From the NCBI RefSeq assembly GCF_008642375.1, contig NZ_CP029194.1, positions 5,254,501 through 5,318,500 of the forward strand: DNA of 64,000 bases. The letters are read 5' to 3'. The notes beneath the pieces are model-generated. The model saw nothing but the letters and a program-made list of their open reading frames with translations. It did not search any database and was not told where the DNA came from. The translations under genes were made by a program, and so were the position numbers. The stretch is from Streptomyces venezuelae. Its GTDB lineage: Bacteria; Actinomycetota; Actinomycetes; Streptomycetales; Streptomycetaceae. Position 1 is the first letter of the stretch; every line of letters starts with the position of its first letter. Shown piece after piece: positions 16,796 through 26,024 of this stretch.

Positions 16796-18306
16796 GTACG
16801 CAACGGAGGATGAGCGCGGCCGGGGTCGCGCTGATGCTCGGCGGCGCGGGGATCCTGATTTCCGCCGGCCCCGCACAGGCCGCCGAGGTCTCGTACAAGA
16901 CGGAGTGCATCCCGCCGTCCATCTCCGGGCTCCCGCCGGTGCAGGGCACCACGAAGGTGCTCATCACCGCACCGGCGGAGGCCAAGGTCGGCGACGAGGT
17001 CGAGATCGTCTGGAAGACGGTCCAGGCCGCCTCGAAGAACCCCGACGTGCTCGACCTCGGAGCGGACACCGTGAAGCCGAGCGGTGTCCTGAAGGTGGGC
17101 GGCGCGGGGAGCGGCACCGTCGCGATGGAGGGACCGCGGAGCAACCCGCCGATCCCCAAGAACAGTCCGATGGTGCTGCCCGAGATGAAGGGGAAGCTGA
17201 AGCTGACCGCGGCGGGCGACATCACGCTGACGCCCGACAAGTACACGATCAACGTGTCCAAGCCGCTGTCGACGGACACGAAGTGCGCACCGAAGGAAGC
17301 GGTCCCGGTCGCGGCGACGATCAAGGTCACGGCGGGCGGCGGCAGCAGTTCCGGGGGCAACAGCTCCGGCTCCACCACGACGACGGGTGGCAGCACGACC
17401 ACGTCCGGCGGCAGCAGCACGACGACCTCCGGCAGCACCACCACCTCCGGCGGCAGCAGCACGACCACGTCCGGCGGCAGCTCCACCACCGAGGGACACA
17501 CGGGCAGCGCCGGCACCGGCAGCTCGACGTCCACCTCCGGCAGCAGCACGACCACCTCTGGCGGAAGCTCCAGCTCGGCGTCCGGCGGCTCGGCCTCCGC
17601 CGGCGGCTCCACCTCCGGCGGCGGTGGCGGTCAGACCGACTTCCCCGGCAAGGAGGTGACCGTCGCCTTCACCTGCACGTCCCCCGGCCCGCCGAACATC
17701 AACTCCAAGGTGACGATCAGCGCGAAGAAGAACGGCGCCGTCTACGACCTCACGGTCAAGACGGCCAAGGGCGTCATGAACAGCCCCGCTCCCCTCCCCA
17801 AGGGGGCTCTCGTACCCTCCATGGCGGTCAGGATCGGTGGGGCGGACAGCGGCACGGTGAAGGTCACCGGCGCACCCAACCCCACCGCGGTCGCGGCGGG
17901 AGCTCCGGTGAGCCTGGAGGACATGAAGGGCACGTACAAGCCCGGCGCGACCGGGAAGTCCACGCTCAGTCCGGGTGCGCTGACCATCAGCGTCACGCTC
18001 GGCGAGGCGAAGATGGAGATCCCCTGCCAGGTCAAGGGAGCGGTGAACGCCTCCCTCGAGCTGGACACCAGCAAGCAGGCGGGCGGGGCGAGCGGCGGCT
18101 CCGACGGCGGTTCGAGCGCCTCGGGCTCGGGCTCCGGCTCCGGCGGCAGTGCGGCGGCCTCCGGCGGCTCCTCCGGTGAGAACCTCGCCGAGACCGGCTC
18201 CGAGAGCGACGGCGCCCTGCGCGCCCTCGCCCTGGTCGCGGGCACGGTCATCCTCCTCGGCGGCGCGGTGTTCACCTTCACCCCGTGGGCGCGGCTGAGG
18301 CGCTGA
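16792..18306 (+). CDS. Two-domain cell-wall protein with LAETG sorting signal
   Basis: 504 residues: signal peptide to about residue 30, domain A (31-180, Cys39 and Cys165), a Ser/Thr/Gly linker of about 100 residues, domain B (280-435, Cys295 and Cys412), a second Ser/Gly linker, and LAETG at 465-469 followed by a hydrophobic helix and ARLRR. Domains A and B each contain a GGA-x-SGTV block and paired Cys, and match the domain of the protein at 14155, so the fold occurs three times in this operon. LAxTG is the class E sortase signal. The GTG start overlaps the previous stop. No sortase gene lies in the window. Confidence 0.8.
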   Translation: MSTQRRMSAAGVALMLGGAGILISAGPAQAAEVSYKTECIPPSISGLPPVQGTTKVLITAPAEAKVGDEVEIVWKTVQAASKNPDVLDLGADTVKPSGVLKVGGAGSGTVAMEGPRSNPPIPKNSPMVLPEMKGKLKLTAAGDITLTPDKYTINVSKPLSTDTKCAPKEAVPVAATIKVTAGGGSSSGGNSSGSTTTTGGSTTTSGGSSTTTSGSTTTSGGSSTTTSGGSSTTEGHTGSAGTGSSTSTSGSSTTTSGGSSSSASGGSASAGGSTSGGGGGQTDFPGKEVTVAFTCTSPGPPNINSKVTISAKKNGAVYDLTVKTAKGVMNSPAPLPKGALVPSMAVRIGGADSGTVKVTGAPNPTAVAAGAPVSLEDMKGTYKPGATGKSTLSPGALTISVTLGEAKMEIPCQVKGAVNASLELDTSKQAGGASGGSDGGSSASGSGSGSGGSAAASGGSSGENLAETGSESDGALRALALVAGTVILLGGAVFTFTPWARLRR

Positions 18307-18319
18307 CGACGCGGCAACG

Positions 18320-18358
18320 GCGAAGGCCGCCGCACCGAACCGGTGCGGCGGCCTTCGC
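18320..18358. terminator. Bidirectional terminator, 18-bp perfect stem
   Basis: The arms 18320-18337 and 18341-18358 pair without a mismatch around a 3-base loop. It sits between the convergent LAETG-protein and peptide-transporter genes. Confidence 0.85.
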
Positions 18359-18379
18359 GCGTACAGAAGGGCGAGCAGG

Positions 18380-19900
18380 TCAGTGGACGCTGCCCATGAG
18401 CCCCTGGACCTTCTTGCGGTACATGTAGATCGCGAAGCCTGCCGCGACGGCGAGCGTCGCCTGCATCGCGATGATCCCTGTGCCGTTGAGGTCGACTCCC
18501 GCGATGGAGAGCAGACCCGTGGTGCAGTCACCGGCGGTGACGGCGAGGAACCAGACACCCATCATCTGGGAGGCGTACTTCTTCGGCGCCATCTTCGTGG
18601 TGACGGAGAGGCCGACAGGGGAGAGGCACAGCTCACCGATGGTCTGGATCATGTAGATCGAGACGAGCCACATCGGGGAGACCATCGTGCCGTCGCCCGA
18701 CATGTTCATCGGGACGATGAACACGAAGAAGGACGCGCCCACGAGGACCAGACCCATCGCGAACTTCACGATGGTGTTCGGCTCCTGGTTCTTCCGCGCC
18801 AGCCACAGCCACAGCCAGGCGAAGACCGGGGCGAGCGCCATGACGAAGAGCGGGTTCAGGGACTGGTACCAGGTGGCGGAGAAGCCGAGGCCGAAGACGG
18901 TGTCGGCGGTCTTGCTGTCCGCGAACAGCGACAGGGTCGAGCCACCCTGGTCGTAGATCATCCAGAAGATAGCGGCGGCCACGAAGAACCAGATGTAGCC
19001 GTTCACCTTCGACTTCTCGGACGAGTCGAGGTCCTTGTCGCGCCTGATGCGGGCCAGGACGGCGATCGGGATGAGCAGACCGGCGATCGTGAGCGGGACC
19101 AGGGCCCAGTTCAGCGTGTACAGGCCGAGGGCGACGACGACGCCGTAGAAGACGGCCACGACGACGGTGACGAGGGCGACCTTGGTGATGATCGCCTTGC
19201 GCTCGTCGGCCGAGAGCGGGTTCGGGACCTCGCTGCTCTTCGGGTTGAGGCTCTTGGCGAACCCGAGGAAGACGGCGAGACCGAGACCCATGCCGACCGC
19301 GGCGAGCGCGAAGCCGAGGTGCCAGTTGTATTCCTTGCCGATCGTGCCGATCAGCAGCGGGGAGACGAAGGCGCCGAGGTTGATGCCGACGTAGAAGAGG
19401 GTGAAGCCGCCGTCGCGACGCGGGTCCTCGGGACCGTCGTAGAGGTGACCGACCATCGTCGAGATGTTGGCCTTCAGCAGACCCGAACCGACGGCCACCA
19501 GCGCGAGGCCGACGAAGAACATCGCGGAGCCGGGCAGCGCCAGCGAGATGTGGCCCGCCATGATCACGAAACCGGCGATGGTGACGGTCTTGCGGGCGCC
19601 CCAGACGCGGTCACCGAACCAGCCGCCGGGCATGGCCATGAGGTAGACCATGGAGACGTAGACCGAGTAGATGGCCGTCGCGGTGGCGGCCTTCATGGCG
19701 AGACCGCCGCCCTGGCTTCCCACGGCGGCGTCGGCGCCGCCGGAGACCAGGTAGTACACCAGCAGGGCCCTCATGCCGTAGTAGGAGAAACGCTCCCACA
19801 TCTCGGTGAAGAAGAGGGTGGTCAGGCCTCGGGGGTGGCCGAGGAACGTCTTCTGGTACCGGGGAACTCCGGTCGAAGCCGTCGTCAGGCTGGACGCCAT
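18380..19900 (-). CDS. Proton-dependent oligopeptide transporter (POT/PTR family)
   Basis: 506 residues, about 14 hydrophobic segments. The family signature is clear in the first helix, FTEMWERFSYYGMRALLVYYL, which contains the ExxER motif used in proton coupling; FTLFYVGINLGAFVSPLL and FAMGLVLVG also fit. Members import di- and tripeptides with protons. The ATG at 19900 gives MASSLTTAST and is preceded by AAGGAT. It is a single gene, convergent with the cell-wall operon and divergent from the two-component system. Confidence 0.9.
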   Translation of the reverse strand: MASSLTTASTGVPRYQKTFLGHPRGLTTLFFTEMWERFSYYGMRALLVYYLVSGGADAAVGSQGGGLAMKAATATAIYSVYVSMVYLMAMPGGWFGDRVWGARKTVTIAGFVIMAGHISLALPGSAMFFVGLALVAVGSGLLKANISTMVGHLYDGPEDPRRDGGFTLFYVGINLGAFVSPLLIGTIGKEYNWHLGFALAAVGMGLGLAVFLGFAKSLNPKSSEVPNPLSADERKAIITKVALVTVVVAVFYGVVVALGLYTLNWALVPLTIAGLLIPIAVLARIRRDKDLDSSEKSKVNGYIWFFVAAAIFWMIYDQGGSTLSLFADSKTADTVFGLGFSATWYQSLNPLFVMALAPVFAWLWLWLARKNQEPNTIVKFAMGLVLVGASFFVFIVPMNMSGDGTMVSPMWLVSIYMIQTIGELCLSPVGLSVTTKMAPKKYASQMMGVWFLAVTAGDCTTGLLSIAGVDLNGTGIIAMQATLAVAAGFAIYMYRKKVQGLMGSVH

Positions 19901-20323
19901 GTCGATCCTTGCTCTGTCGGGACGCTCGCCTTGTGAGCGGGGTGCGCCCGGTGGGGGAGGCCGGCACCGGCGGAGCCGTTGGACTCCACCGGGATCCACG
20001 CCCCGGGCGCGTCTTCGCGTCCCGGAACCCGGCCCACAGGTCGTTCACCGTCTTTCGAGATCGGCTGGCCGACCTCACGCAGAAAGAGGACCTCGGCGCA
20101 CGAAGCTGGCCAAAGGTCCCCGATTACCGCTACAGACGTCTCGCCACCATACGACACGACAGTGCCGGATATGGAAGGACTTGAGAGATGGATCACAGGC
20201 ATTCATGCAACCACACAGGCTCATTCGAAGGTCATGAGCAGGATGCCCACAGGATCCCCAGGGGCAACCGGGGCCGGGCCGATCCCGCCACGACGCAGTG
20301 GCCGTGCGGACTACCATCACCCC
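19901..20323. other. 423-bp intergenic region between divergent genes
   Basis: No convincing gene. It must hold the promoters of the peptide transporter (-) and the response regulator (+). The part from about 20125 to 20270 is distinctly richer in A and T than the surroundings. I see no clear -35/-10 pair, operator palindrome or riboswitch-like structure that I would defend. Confidence 0.5.
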
Positions 20324-21001
20324 ATGACCCGTGTACTGCTCGCCGAGGACGACGCATCCATCTCGGAACCGCTGGCCCGCGCCCTGCGGAGAGAGGGGTA
20401 CGAGGTCGAGGTCCGCGAGGACGGTCCGACCGCTCTCGACGCCGGACTCCAGGGCGGAGTGGACCTGGTCGTACTCGACTTGGGGCTGCCCGGCATGGAC
20501 GGCCTGGAGGTCGCCCGCCGGCTGCGTGCCGAAGGTCACGCGGTCCCGATCCTGGTCCTCACCGCGCGGGCGGACGAGGTCGACACCGTCGTCGGGCTCG
20601 ACGCGGGCGCCGACGACTACGTCACCAAGCCCTTCCGCCTCGCCGAACTCCTCGCCCGGGTCCGGGCCCTGCTGCGGCGCGGCTCCAGCGAGCCCGTCGC
20701 CGCCCCCTCGACGCACGGCGTCCGGATCGACGTCGAGTCGCACCGCGCCTGGATGGGCGACGAGGAGCTCCAGCTCACGGCCAAGGAGTTCGACCTGCTC
20801 CGGGTCCTCGTCCGGGACGCCGGCCGGGTCGTCACCCGCGACCAGCTGATGCGCGAGGTCTGGGACACCACCTGGTGGTCCTCCACCAAGACCCTCGACA
20901 TGCACATCTCCTGGCTCCGCAAGAAGCTCGGCGACGACGCCGCCAACCCGCGCTACATCGCCACCGTGCGCGGAGTCGGCTTCCGCTTCGAAAAGAGCTA
21001 G
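20324..21001 (+). CDS. OmpR-family response regulator
   Basis: 225 residues. The receiver domain (1-115) shows the acidic pair EDD near the start, phospho-acceptor Asp52 in VLDLGLPGMDG and Lys102 in TKPFRL. The C-terminal winged helix (about 130-222) carries LTAKEFDLLRVLVRDAGRVV and TLDMHISWLRKKLGDD. It should activate or repress promoters when phosphorylated by the kinase encoded 9 bases downstream. The ATG at 20324 starts the canonical MTRVLLAEDD; the longer upstream ORF is not homologous. Signal unknown. Confidence 0.93.
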   Translation: MTRVLLAEDDASISEPLARALRREGYEVEVREDGPTALDAGLQGGVDLVVLDLGLPGMDGLEVARRLRAEGHAVPILVLTARADEVDTVVGLDAGADDYVTKPFRLAELLARVRALLRRGSSEPVAAPSTHGVRIDVESHRAWMGDEELQLTAKEFDLLRVLVRDAGRVVTRDQLMREVWDTTWWSSTKTLDMHISWLRKKLGDDAANPRYIATVRGVGFRFEKS

Positions 21002-21010
21002 GGAAGCGTC

Positions 21011-22282
21011 TTGCGCCGCCGTCTGATCAGTTCCACGCTCGCCGTGGTGCTCGTCGTCATCGCCGTCTTCGGCGTCTCCCTCGTCATCGTCGAGACCCGC
21101 ACGATCTCCAGCAGCGCGCAGGAGAGCGTGGACTCGGAGGCGCTGAGGATCGTCTCCATCGTCGACAGCCGGCTCATCGGCGGCGAGCCGGTCAACCCGG
21201 ACATCCTGGCCGAGCAGAGCGGCGCCAAGCGGTACGCCCAGATCCGTATCCCCGGCCGCGACACGATCGAGATCGGCACCCGCCCCGAGGGCGACGTCAC
21301 GCGGGGCCTCGCGGAAGGGGAGCGCGGCGAGACCGTGATCGTCGAGGAGCCCCGCTCGGCCGTCACCGCCGAGGTCGGCCGCACCCTCCTGATCATCGGC
21401 GCGGTGGCGCTGCTCGCCGTCATCGCCGCCGTCCTCCTCGCCGTACGCCAGGCCGACAAGCTGGCGTCGCCGCTGACCGACCTCGCCGAGACCGCCGAGC
21501 GCCTCGGATCGGGCGACCCCCGGCCCCGGCACCGGCGGTACGGGGTTCCCGAGCTCGACCGGGTCGCGGACGTCCTCGACGCCTCCGCCGAGCGCATCGC
21601 CCGGATGCTCACCGCCGAGCGCCGGCTCGCCGCCGACGCCTCGCACCAGCTCCGTACGCCCCTCACGGCCCTCTCCATGCGCCTGGAGGAGGTGGCCCTC
21701 GCCGACGACCTGGACACGGTCAAGGAGGAGGCGACGATCGCGCTCACGCAGGTCGAGCGGCTCACCGACGTCGTCGAACGGCTCCTGACGAACTCCCGCG
21801 ACCCCCGTACGGGCTCCGCCGTCGCCTTCGACCTCGACGAGGTCGTCAAGCAGCAGCTGGAGGAGTGGCGGTCGGCCTACCGCAGCGCCGGGCGGGCCAT
21901 CGTGCACTCGGGGAAGCAGGGAATGCGGGCCGTCGGCACCCCGGGCGCGGTCGCCCAGGTCCTCGCGGCGCTGATCGAGAACTCACTCATGCACGGCGGC
22001 GGCACCGTCGCCGTACGGACCCGGGTCACCGGCAACCAGTCGGTGATCGAGGTCACGGACGAGGGCCCCGGCGTCCCGTCCGACCTCGGCGCGCGGATCT
22101 TCGAGCGGGCCGTGAGCGGCCGCAGCTCCACAGGGATCGGCCTGGCCGTCGCCCGTGACCTGGCGGAGGCGGACGGCGGGCGCCTGGAGCTCCTCAAGGA
22201 GCACCCGCCGGTCTTCGCGCTCTTCCTGAGCCGAGAGGTCAGGAGCGTCTCGGACGACGCGCGGGAGCGCCCCGTCAGGTGA
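21011..22282 (+). CDS. Sensor histidine kinase
   Basis: 423 residues. Two membrane helices (about 8-28 and 122-142) enclose an extracytoplasmic sensor of about 90 residues. A HAMP-like linker follows, then the dimerisation helix with His212 in ASHQLRTPLTAL, and the ATPase domain with ALIENSLMHGG (N box), VTDEGPGVP (G1) and STGIGLAVARDLAEADGG (G2). TTG start with AGGGAAG upstream, nine bases past the regulator's stop, so the pair is one operon. The ligand cannot be told from the sequence; the small periplasmic-type loop suits an envelope signal. Confidence 0.92.
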   Translation: MRRRLISSTLAVVLVVIAVFGVSLVIVETRTISSSAQESVDSEALRIVSIVDSRLIGGEPVNPDILAEQSGAKRYAQIRIPGRDTIEIGTRPEGDVTRGLAEGERGETVIVEEPRSAVTAEVGRTLLIIGAVALLAVIAAVLLAVRQADKLASPLTDLAETAERLGSGDPRPRHRRYGVPELDRVADVLDASAERIARMLTAERRLAADASHQLRTPLTALSMRLEEVALADDLDTVKEEATIALTQVERLTDVVERLLTNSRDPRTGSAVAFDLDEVVKQQLEEWRSAYRSAGRAIVHSGKQGMRAVGTPGAVAQVLAALIENSLMHGGGTVAVRTRVTGNQSVIEVTDEGPGVPSDLGARIFERAVSGRSSTGIGLAVARDLAEADGGRLELLKEHPPVFALFLSREVRSVSDDARERPVR

Positions 22283-22285
22283 TCG

Positions 22286-22336
22286 GACGCGGTCGGGCCG
22301 GCGGCGGGAGTCAGACGCGGTCGGGCTGGCGGCGGG
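22286..22336. repeat. 23-bp imperfect direct repeat at a convergent junction
   Basis: A 23-base segment at 22286-22308 recurs at 22314-22336 with one mismatch. The second copy encodes the C-terminus of the GtrA protein on the - strand; the first lies just past the kinase stop. It looks like a small local duplication. Confidence 0.6.
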
Positions 22337-22826
22337 CCGGCTGGCGCGGCGGCTGCTCAAGGAACGATTCGGCGGCCTGCACGGCTTCCTTCGCGGGCAG
22401 CGCGCGGAACACCCACGTGCGGTACGACCAGAAGCGGAACAGCGTCGCGACGCCGATGCCGAAGAACTTGAAGAAGTTGCTCGCGAGCGGACCGTCCCAG
22501 CCGAAGCCGTACGTCGCCGCGTACAGCAGACCGTTCTGGATCACCAGACCGATCAGGCTGAAGAGGAGGAAGAGCGACATCTCCTTGGTGCGGCTGCTCT
22601 TGTCCCGGTCGCGGTACGTGAAGTAACGGAACCCCACGTAGTTGAAGGCGATCGCGACCAGCGTGGCGATGATGCTCGCGCGCACGACCGGCAGGTCCGT
22701 GAAGTGCCGTACGAGGTTGAACACCCCGAGGTCGACCAGAACACCGACAGCCCCCACTGCCCCGAACTTGGCGACCTCACGGAAGAGCCCGTTGAGTCGC
22801 ATGCGCAGCGCGCCGGGTTCACTCAT
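22311..22826 (-). CDS. GtrA-like membrane protein
   Basis: 171 residues with four transmembrane helices typical of the GtrA family: KFGAVGAVGVLVDLGVF, IIATLVAIAFNYVGFR, LFLLFSLIGLVIQNGLLY and FKFFGIGVATLFRFWSYR. Family members help move undecaprenyl- or decaprenyl-phosphate sugars across the membrane for glycan modification. The ATG at 22826 (MSEPGALRM) is chosen over an upstream start. From memory, a GtrA-like gene also lies next to purK in mycobacteria. It is convergent with the sensor kinase. Confidence 0.85.
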   Translation of the reverse strand: MSEPGALRMRLNGLFREVAKFGAVGAVGVLVDLGVFNLVRHFTDLPVVRASIIATLVAIAFNYVGFRYFTYRDRDKSSRTKEMSLFLLFSLIGLVIQNGLLYAATYGFGWDGPLASNFFKFFGIGVATLFRFWSYRTWVFRALPAKEAVQAAESFLEQPPRQPARRQPDRV

Positions 22827-23014
22827 GGTGATGGGCCTGTCCCGTTCGTCCGGGTGACGTCCGGGCGACGTCAACCCAACCATGCTAACCAGACCCCCTG
22901 TCACCCGCCCGGGTACCTCGCAAACCACGGGGAAAGCCGGTTCTCACCTGCGCTGTCCTTGTCGCAAACCACAGGCGGACGAGTGTTCCCTGATGGTGCG
23001 GATACCCTAAGAGG

Positions 23015-24154
23015 GTGACGTTCCCCGTAGTAGGCATGGTCGGCGGCGGGCAGCTCGCCCGTATGACCCACGAGGCGGGCATCCCCCTCGGCATCAAGTT
23101 CAAGCTCCTCAGCGACACCCCGCAGGACTCCGCGGCCCAGGTGGTGAGCGAGGTCGTCATCGGCGACTACCGCGACCTGGACACGCTGCGTGACTTCGCG
23201 CGCGGATGTGACGTGATCACCTTCGACCACGAGCACGTCCCCACGGAGCACCTGCGAGCCCTGGAGGCGGACGGCATCCCCGTCCGGCCGGGGCCCGACG
23301 CGCTGGTGCACGCCCAGGACAAGGGGGTGATGCGCGCCAAGCTCGACGAGATCGGCGCGCCGAGCCCCCGCCACCGCATCGTCGCGGACCCGGCGGACGC
23401 CGTGGCCTTCGCGGCCGAGGTCGGCGGCTTCCCGATCATCCTCAAGACCGTGCGCGGCGGCTACGACGGCAAGGGCGTCTGGTTCGTGCGTACGGAGACG
23501 GAGGCCCGCGACCCGTTCCTCGCGGGCGTCCCGGTCCTCGCCGAGGAGAAGGTCGACTTCACGCGCGAGCTCGCGGCGAACATCGTCCGCTCCCCGCACG
23601 GCCAGGCCGTGGCCTACCCGGTCGTCGAGTCCCGTCAGGTCGACGGCGTCTGCGACACGGTCATCGCGCCCGCGCCCGGCCTCGACGACGAACTCGCCGG
23701 GCAGGCGCAGGAGCTCGCGCTCCGCATCGCCAAGGAGCTGGGGGTCGTCGGCCACCTCGCCGTCGAGCTCTTCGAGACCACGGACGGCCGCATCCTCGTC
23801 AACGAACTGGCGATGCGCCCGCACAACTCCGGGCACTGGACCCAGGACGGCGCGGTCACCTCGCAGTTCGCGAACCACGTCCGGGCGGTCCTCGACCTCC
23901 CTCTCGGCGATCCGCGGCCGCGCGCCCGGTGGACCGTGATGTGCAATGTCCTGGGCGGCGACTACCCGGACATGTACTCCGCGTACCTGCACTGCATGGC
24001 CAGGGACCCGCAGCTCAAGATCCACATGTATGGCAAGGACGTGAAGCCCGGCCGCAAGGTGGGGCACGTCAACACCTACGGCGACGACCTGGACGACGTG
24101 CTGGAGCGCGCGCGTCACGCCGCCGGCTACCTGCGAGGAACGATCACCGAGTGA
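23015..24154 (+). CDS. purK: N5-carboxyaminoimidazole ribonucleotide synthase
   Basis: 379 residues, an ATP-grasp enzyme. It converts AIR, ATP and bicarbonate into N5-CAIR in purine synthesis. Visible: VGMVGGGQLARM for nucleotide binding, DHEHVP, KTVRGGYDGKGVW in the ATP-grasp core and the closing NELAMRPHNSGHWT. The start is the GTG at 23015. It has no spaced Shine-Dalgarno; TACCCT at 23003-23008 ends six bases before it, so a leaderless mRNA is possible. purE follows with a 4-base overlap. Confidence 0.95.
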   Translation: MTFPVVGMVGGGQLARMTHEAGIPLGIKFKLLSDTPQDSAAQVVSEVVIGDYRDLDTLRDFARGCDVITFDHEHVPTEHLRALEADGIPVRPGPDALVHAQDKGVMRAKLDEIGAPSPRHRIVADPADAVAFAAEVGGFPIILKTVRGGYDGKGVWFVRTETEARDPFLAGVPVLAEEKVDFTRELAANIVRSPHGQAVAYPVVESRQVDGVCDTVIAPAPGLDDELAGQAQELALRIAKELGVVGHLAVELFETTDGRILVNELAMRPHNSGHWTQDGAVTSQFANHVRAVLDLPLGDPRPRARWTVMCNVLGGDYPDMYSAYLHCMARDPQLKIHMYGKDVKPGRKVGHVNTYGDDLDDVLERARHAAGYLRGTITE

Positions 24155-24687
24155 GCAGCATGAGCACCGCCCCCGTCGTCGGCATCGCCATGGGATCCGA
24201 CTCCGACTGGTCCGTCATGGAGGCCGCCGCACAGGCCCTGGACGAGTTCGAGATCGCGTACGAGGTCAACGTCCTCTCCGCGCACCGGATGCCCCGCGAG
24301 ATGATCGCGTACGGCGAGGAGGCCGCGGGCCGCGGCCTGAAGGCGATCATCGCGGGCGCGGGCGGCGCCGCCCACCTGCCCGGCATGCTCGCCTCCGTCA
24401 CCCCGCTCCCGGTCATCGGCGTGCCCGTGCCGCTGAAGTACCTCGACGGCATGGACTCGCTGCTCTCCATCGTGCAGATGCCGGCCGGCGTCCCCGTCGC
24501 CACGGTCTCCGTCGCCGGCGCGCGCAACGCGGGCCTGCTCGCGGCCCGGATGCTCGCCGCGCACGACCCCGAACTGCTCGCCCGGATGAACGAGTTCCTC
24601 CAGGAGCTCAACGACCAGGCCACGGAGAAGGGCAAGCGCCTGCGGGCCAAGGTCGAGGGCGCGGAGTCCTTCGGCTTCGCCAAGTGA
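24151..24687 (+). CDS. purE: N5-carboxyaminoimidazole ribonucleotide mutase
   Basis: 178 residues. PurE moves the carboxyl group of N5-CAIR to carbon 4 of the ring. The signature GIAMGSDSDWSVM near the N-terminus binds the phosphate, SAHRMPREM carries the catalytic His, and AGAGGAAHLPGM closes the site. The GTG at 24151 overlaps the purK stop and has GAGGAA ten bases upstream; an ATG at 24160 is the alternative start. The stop overlaps the next GTG by four bases, tying a dipeptidase to the purine genes. Confidence 0.95.
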   Translation: MSSMSTAPVVGIAMGSDSDWSVMEAAAQALDEFEIAYEVNVLSAHRMPREMIAYGEEAAGRGLKAIIAGAGGAAHLPGMLASVTPLPVIGVPVPLKYLDGMDSLLSIVQMPAGVPVATVSVAGARNAGLLAARMLAAHDPELLARMNEFLQELNDQATEKGKRLRAKVEGAESFGFAK

Positions 24688-25901
24688 GCGCGGCGGCGGA
24701 CCGTCTGGCGGAGGCCCGCGAGCTGCTCGCGGGCCACCCCGTCGTCGACGGCCACAACGACCTCCCGTGGGCGCTGCGCGAGCACGTCCGCTACGACCTG
24801 GACCGGATGGACATCGGCGCGGACCAGACCGGCGCCCTCCACACCGACCTCGTCCGGATGCGGGCCGGCGGCGTCGGCGCCCAGTTCTGGTCGGTCTACG
24901 TCCCCTGCCGGCTCGCCGGCGACGACGCGGTCAGCGCGACCCTGGAGCAGATCGACATCGTCGACCAGCTCCTGGAGCGGTACGCCGCCGACCTCGCCCC
25001 CGCCCTGACGGCGGACGACATGGAGGCGGCCCGCGAGCAGGGCCGTATCGCCTCGCTCAAGGGCGCCGAGGGCGGCCACTCGATCAACAACTCCCTCGCC
25101 ACCCTGCGCGCGCTGCACGCCCTGGGCGTCCGCTACATGACGCTCACGCACAACGACAACAACGACTGGGCGGACTCGGCGACCGACGAGCCGGGTGTCG
25201 GCGGGCTCTCCGCCTTCGGCCGGGCCGTCGTCGGAGAGATGAACCGCTCCGGCATGCTCGTCGACCTCTCCCACGTCGCCGCGACGACCATGCGGGACGC
25301 GCTCGACACCTCGACCGCGCCGGTGATCTTCTCGCACTCCTCGTCCCGGGCGGTCTGCGACCACCCGAGGAACATCCCGGACGACGTCCTGGAGCGGCTG
25401 CCCGCCAACGGTGGCGTCGCGATGGCCACGTTCGTACCGAAGTTCATCCTCCCCGCGGCCGTCGAGTGGACCGCGCGGGCGGACGACAACCTCCGGGCGC
25501 ACGGCTTCGACCACCTCGACACCACCGCCGCGGCGATGAAGCTGCACCGCGCCTTCGAGGCGGAGAACCCGCGCCCGATCGCCACCGTCGCCACGGTCGC
25601 CGACCACCTCGACCACATGCGCGAGGCCGCCGGCATCGACCACATCGGCATCGGCGGCGACTACGACGGGACGGCCTTCACCCCGGCCGGCCTCGACGAC
25701 GTCGCCGGCTACCCGAACCTGATCGCGGAGCTCCTCCACCGCGGCTGGTCGCACCCGGACCTCGCCAAGCTGACCTGGTCCAACGCGGTCCGCGCCCTCC
25801 GCGACGCGGAAGCGGTCTCCCGCGACCTCCGCTCCCGCACGTCCCCGTCGAACGCGACGATCGACGTCCTGGACGCACCGGTCGGACAGGACGCTCCGTA
25901 A
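24684..25901 (+). CDS. Membrane-dipeptidase-like zinc hydrolase (M19)
   Basis: 405 residues, full length for the renal-dipeptidase family. All metal ligands are visible: His24 and Asp26 in DGHNDLP, the bridging Glu129 in KGAEGGH, and later His residues in FSHSSSR, with IGIGGDYDG near the end. There is no signal peptide, so it should be cytoplasmic; it hydrolyses dipeptides, probably including D-amino-acid or beta-lactam-like ones. It is translationally coupled to purE, which is also seen, as I remember it, in S. coelicolor. The reason for the link with purine synthesis is unknown. Confidence 0.9.
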   Translation: MSAAADRLAEARELLAGHPVVDGHNDLPWALREHVRYDLDRMDIGADQTGALHTDLVRMRAGGVGAQFWSVYVPCRLAGDDAVSATLEQIDIVDQLLERYAADLAPALTADDMEAAREQGRIASLKGAEGGHSINNSLATLRALHALGVRYMTLTHNDNNDWADSATDEPGVGGLSAFGRAVVGEMNRSGMLVDLSHVAATTMRDALDTSTAPVIFSHSSSRAVCDHPRNIPDDVLERLPANGGVAMATFVPKFILPAAVEWTARADDNLRAHGFDHLDTTAAAMKLHRAFEAENPRPIATVATVADHLDHMREAAGIDHIGIGGDYDGTAFTPAGLDDVAGYPNLIAELLHRGWSHPDLAKLTWSNAVRALRDAEAVSRDLRSRTSPSNATIDVLDAPVGQDAP

Positions 25902-25966
25902 CGGATCCGTCACCCGGACGGTCTACTCCGCCGCGCCCCGGCCTCCGGCCGGTGGCACGGTGGACG

Positions 25967-25998
25967 GTACTGCCCCGCCGCTCTCGGCGGGGCGGTAC
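25967..25998 (+). terminator. Terminator after the purK-purE-dipeptidase operon
   Basis: Two 14-base arms (25967-25980 and 25985-25998) pair with a single G-U around CTCT. It lies 66 bases past the dipeptidase stop and separates it from its degenerate paralogue. Confidence 0.7.
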
Positions 25999-26024
25999 TG
26001 CATCACCGAGTTCGGAGTAGCACC

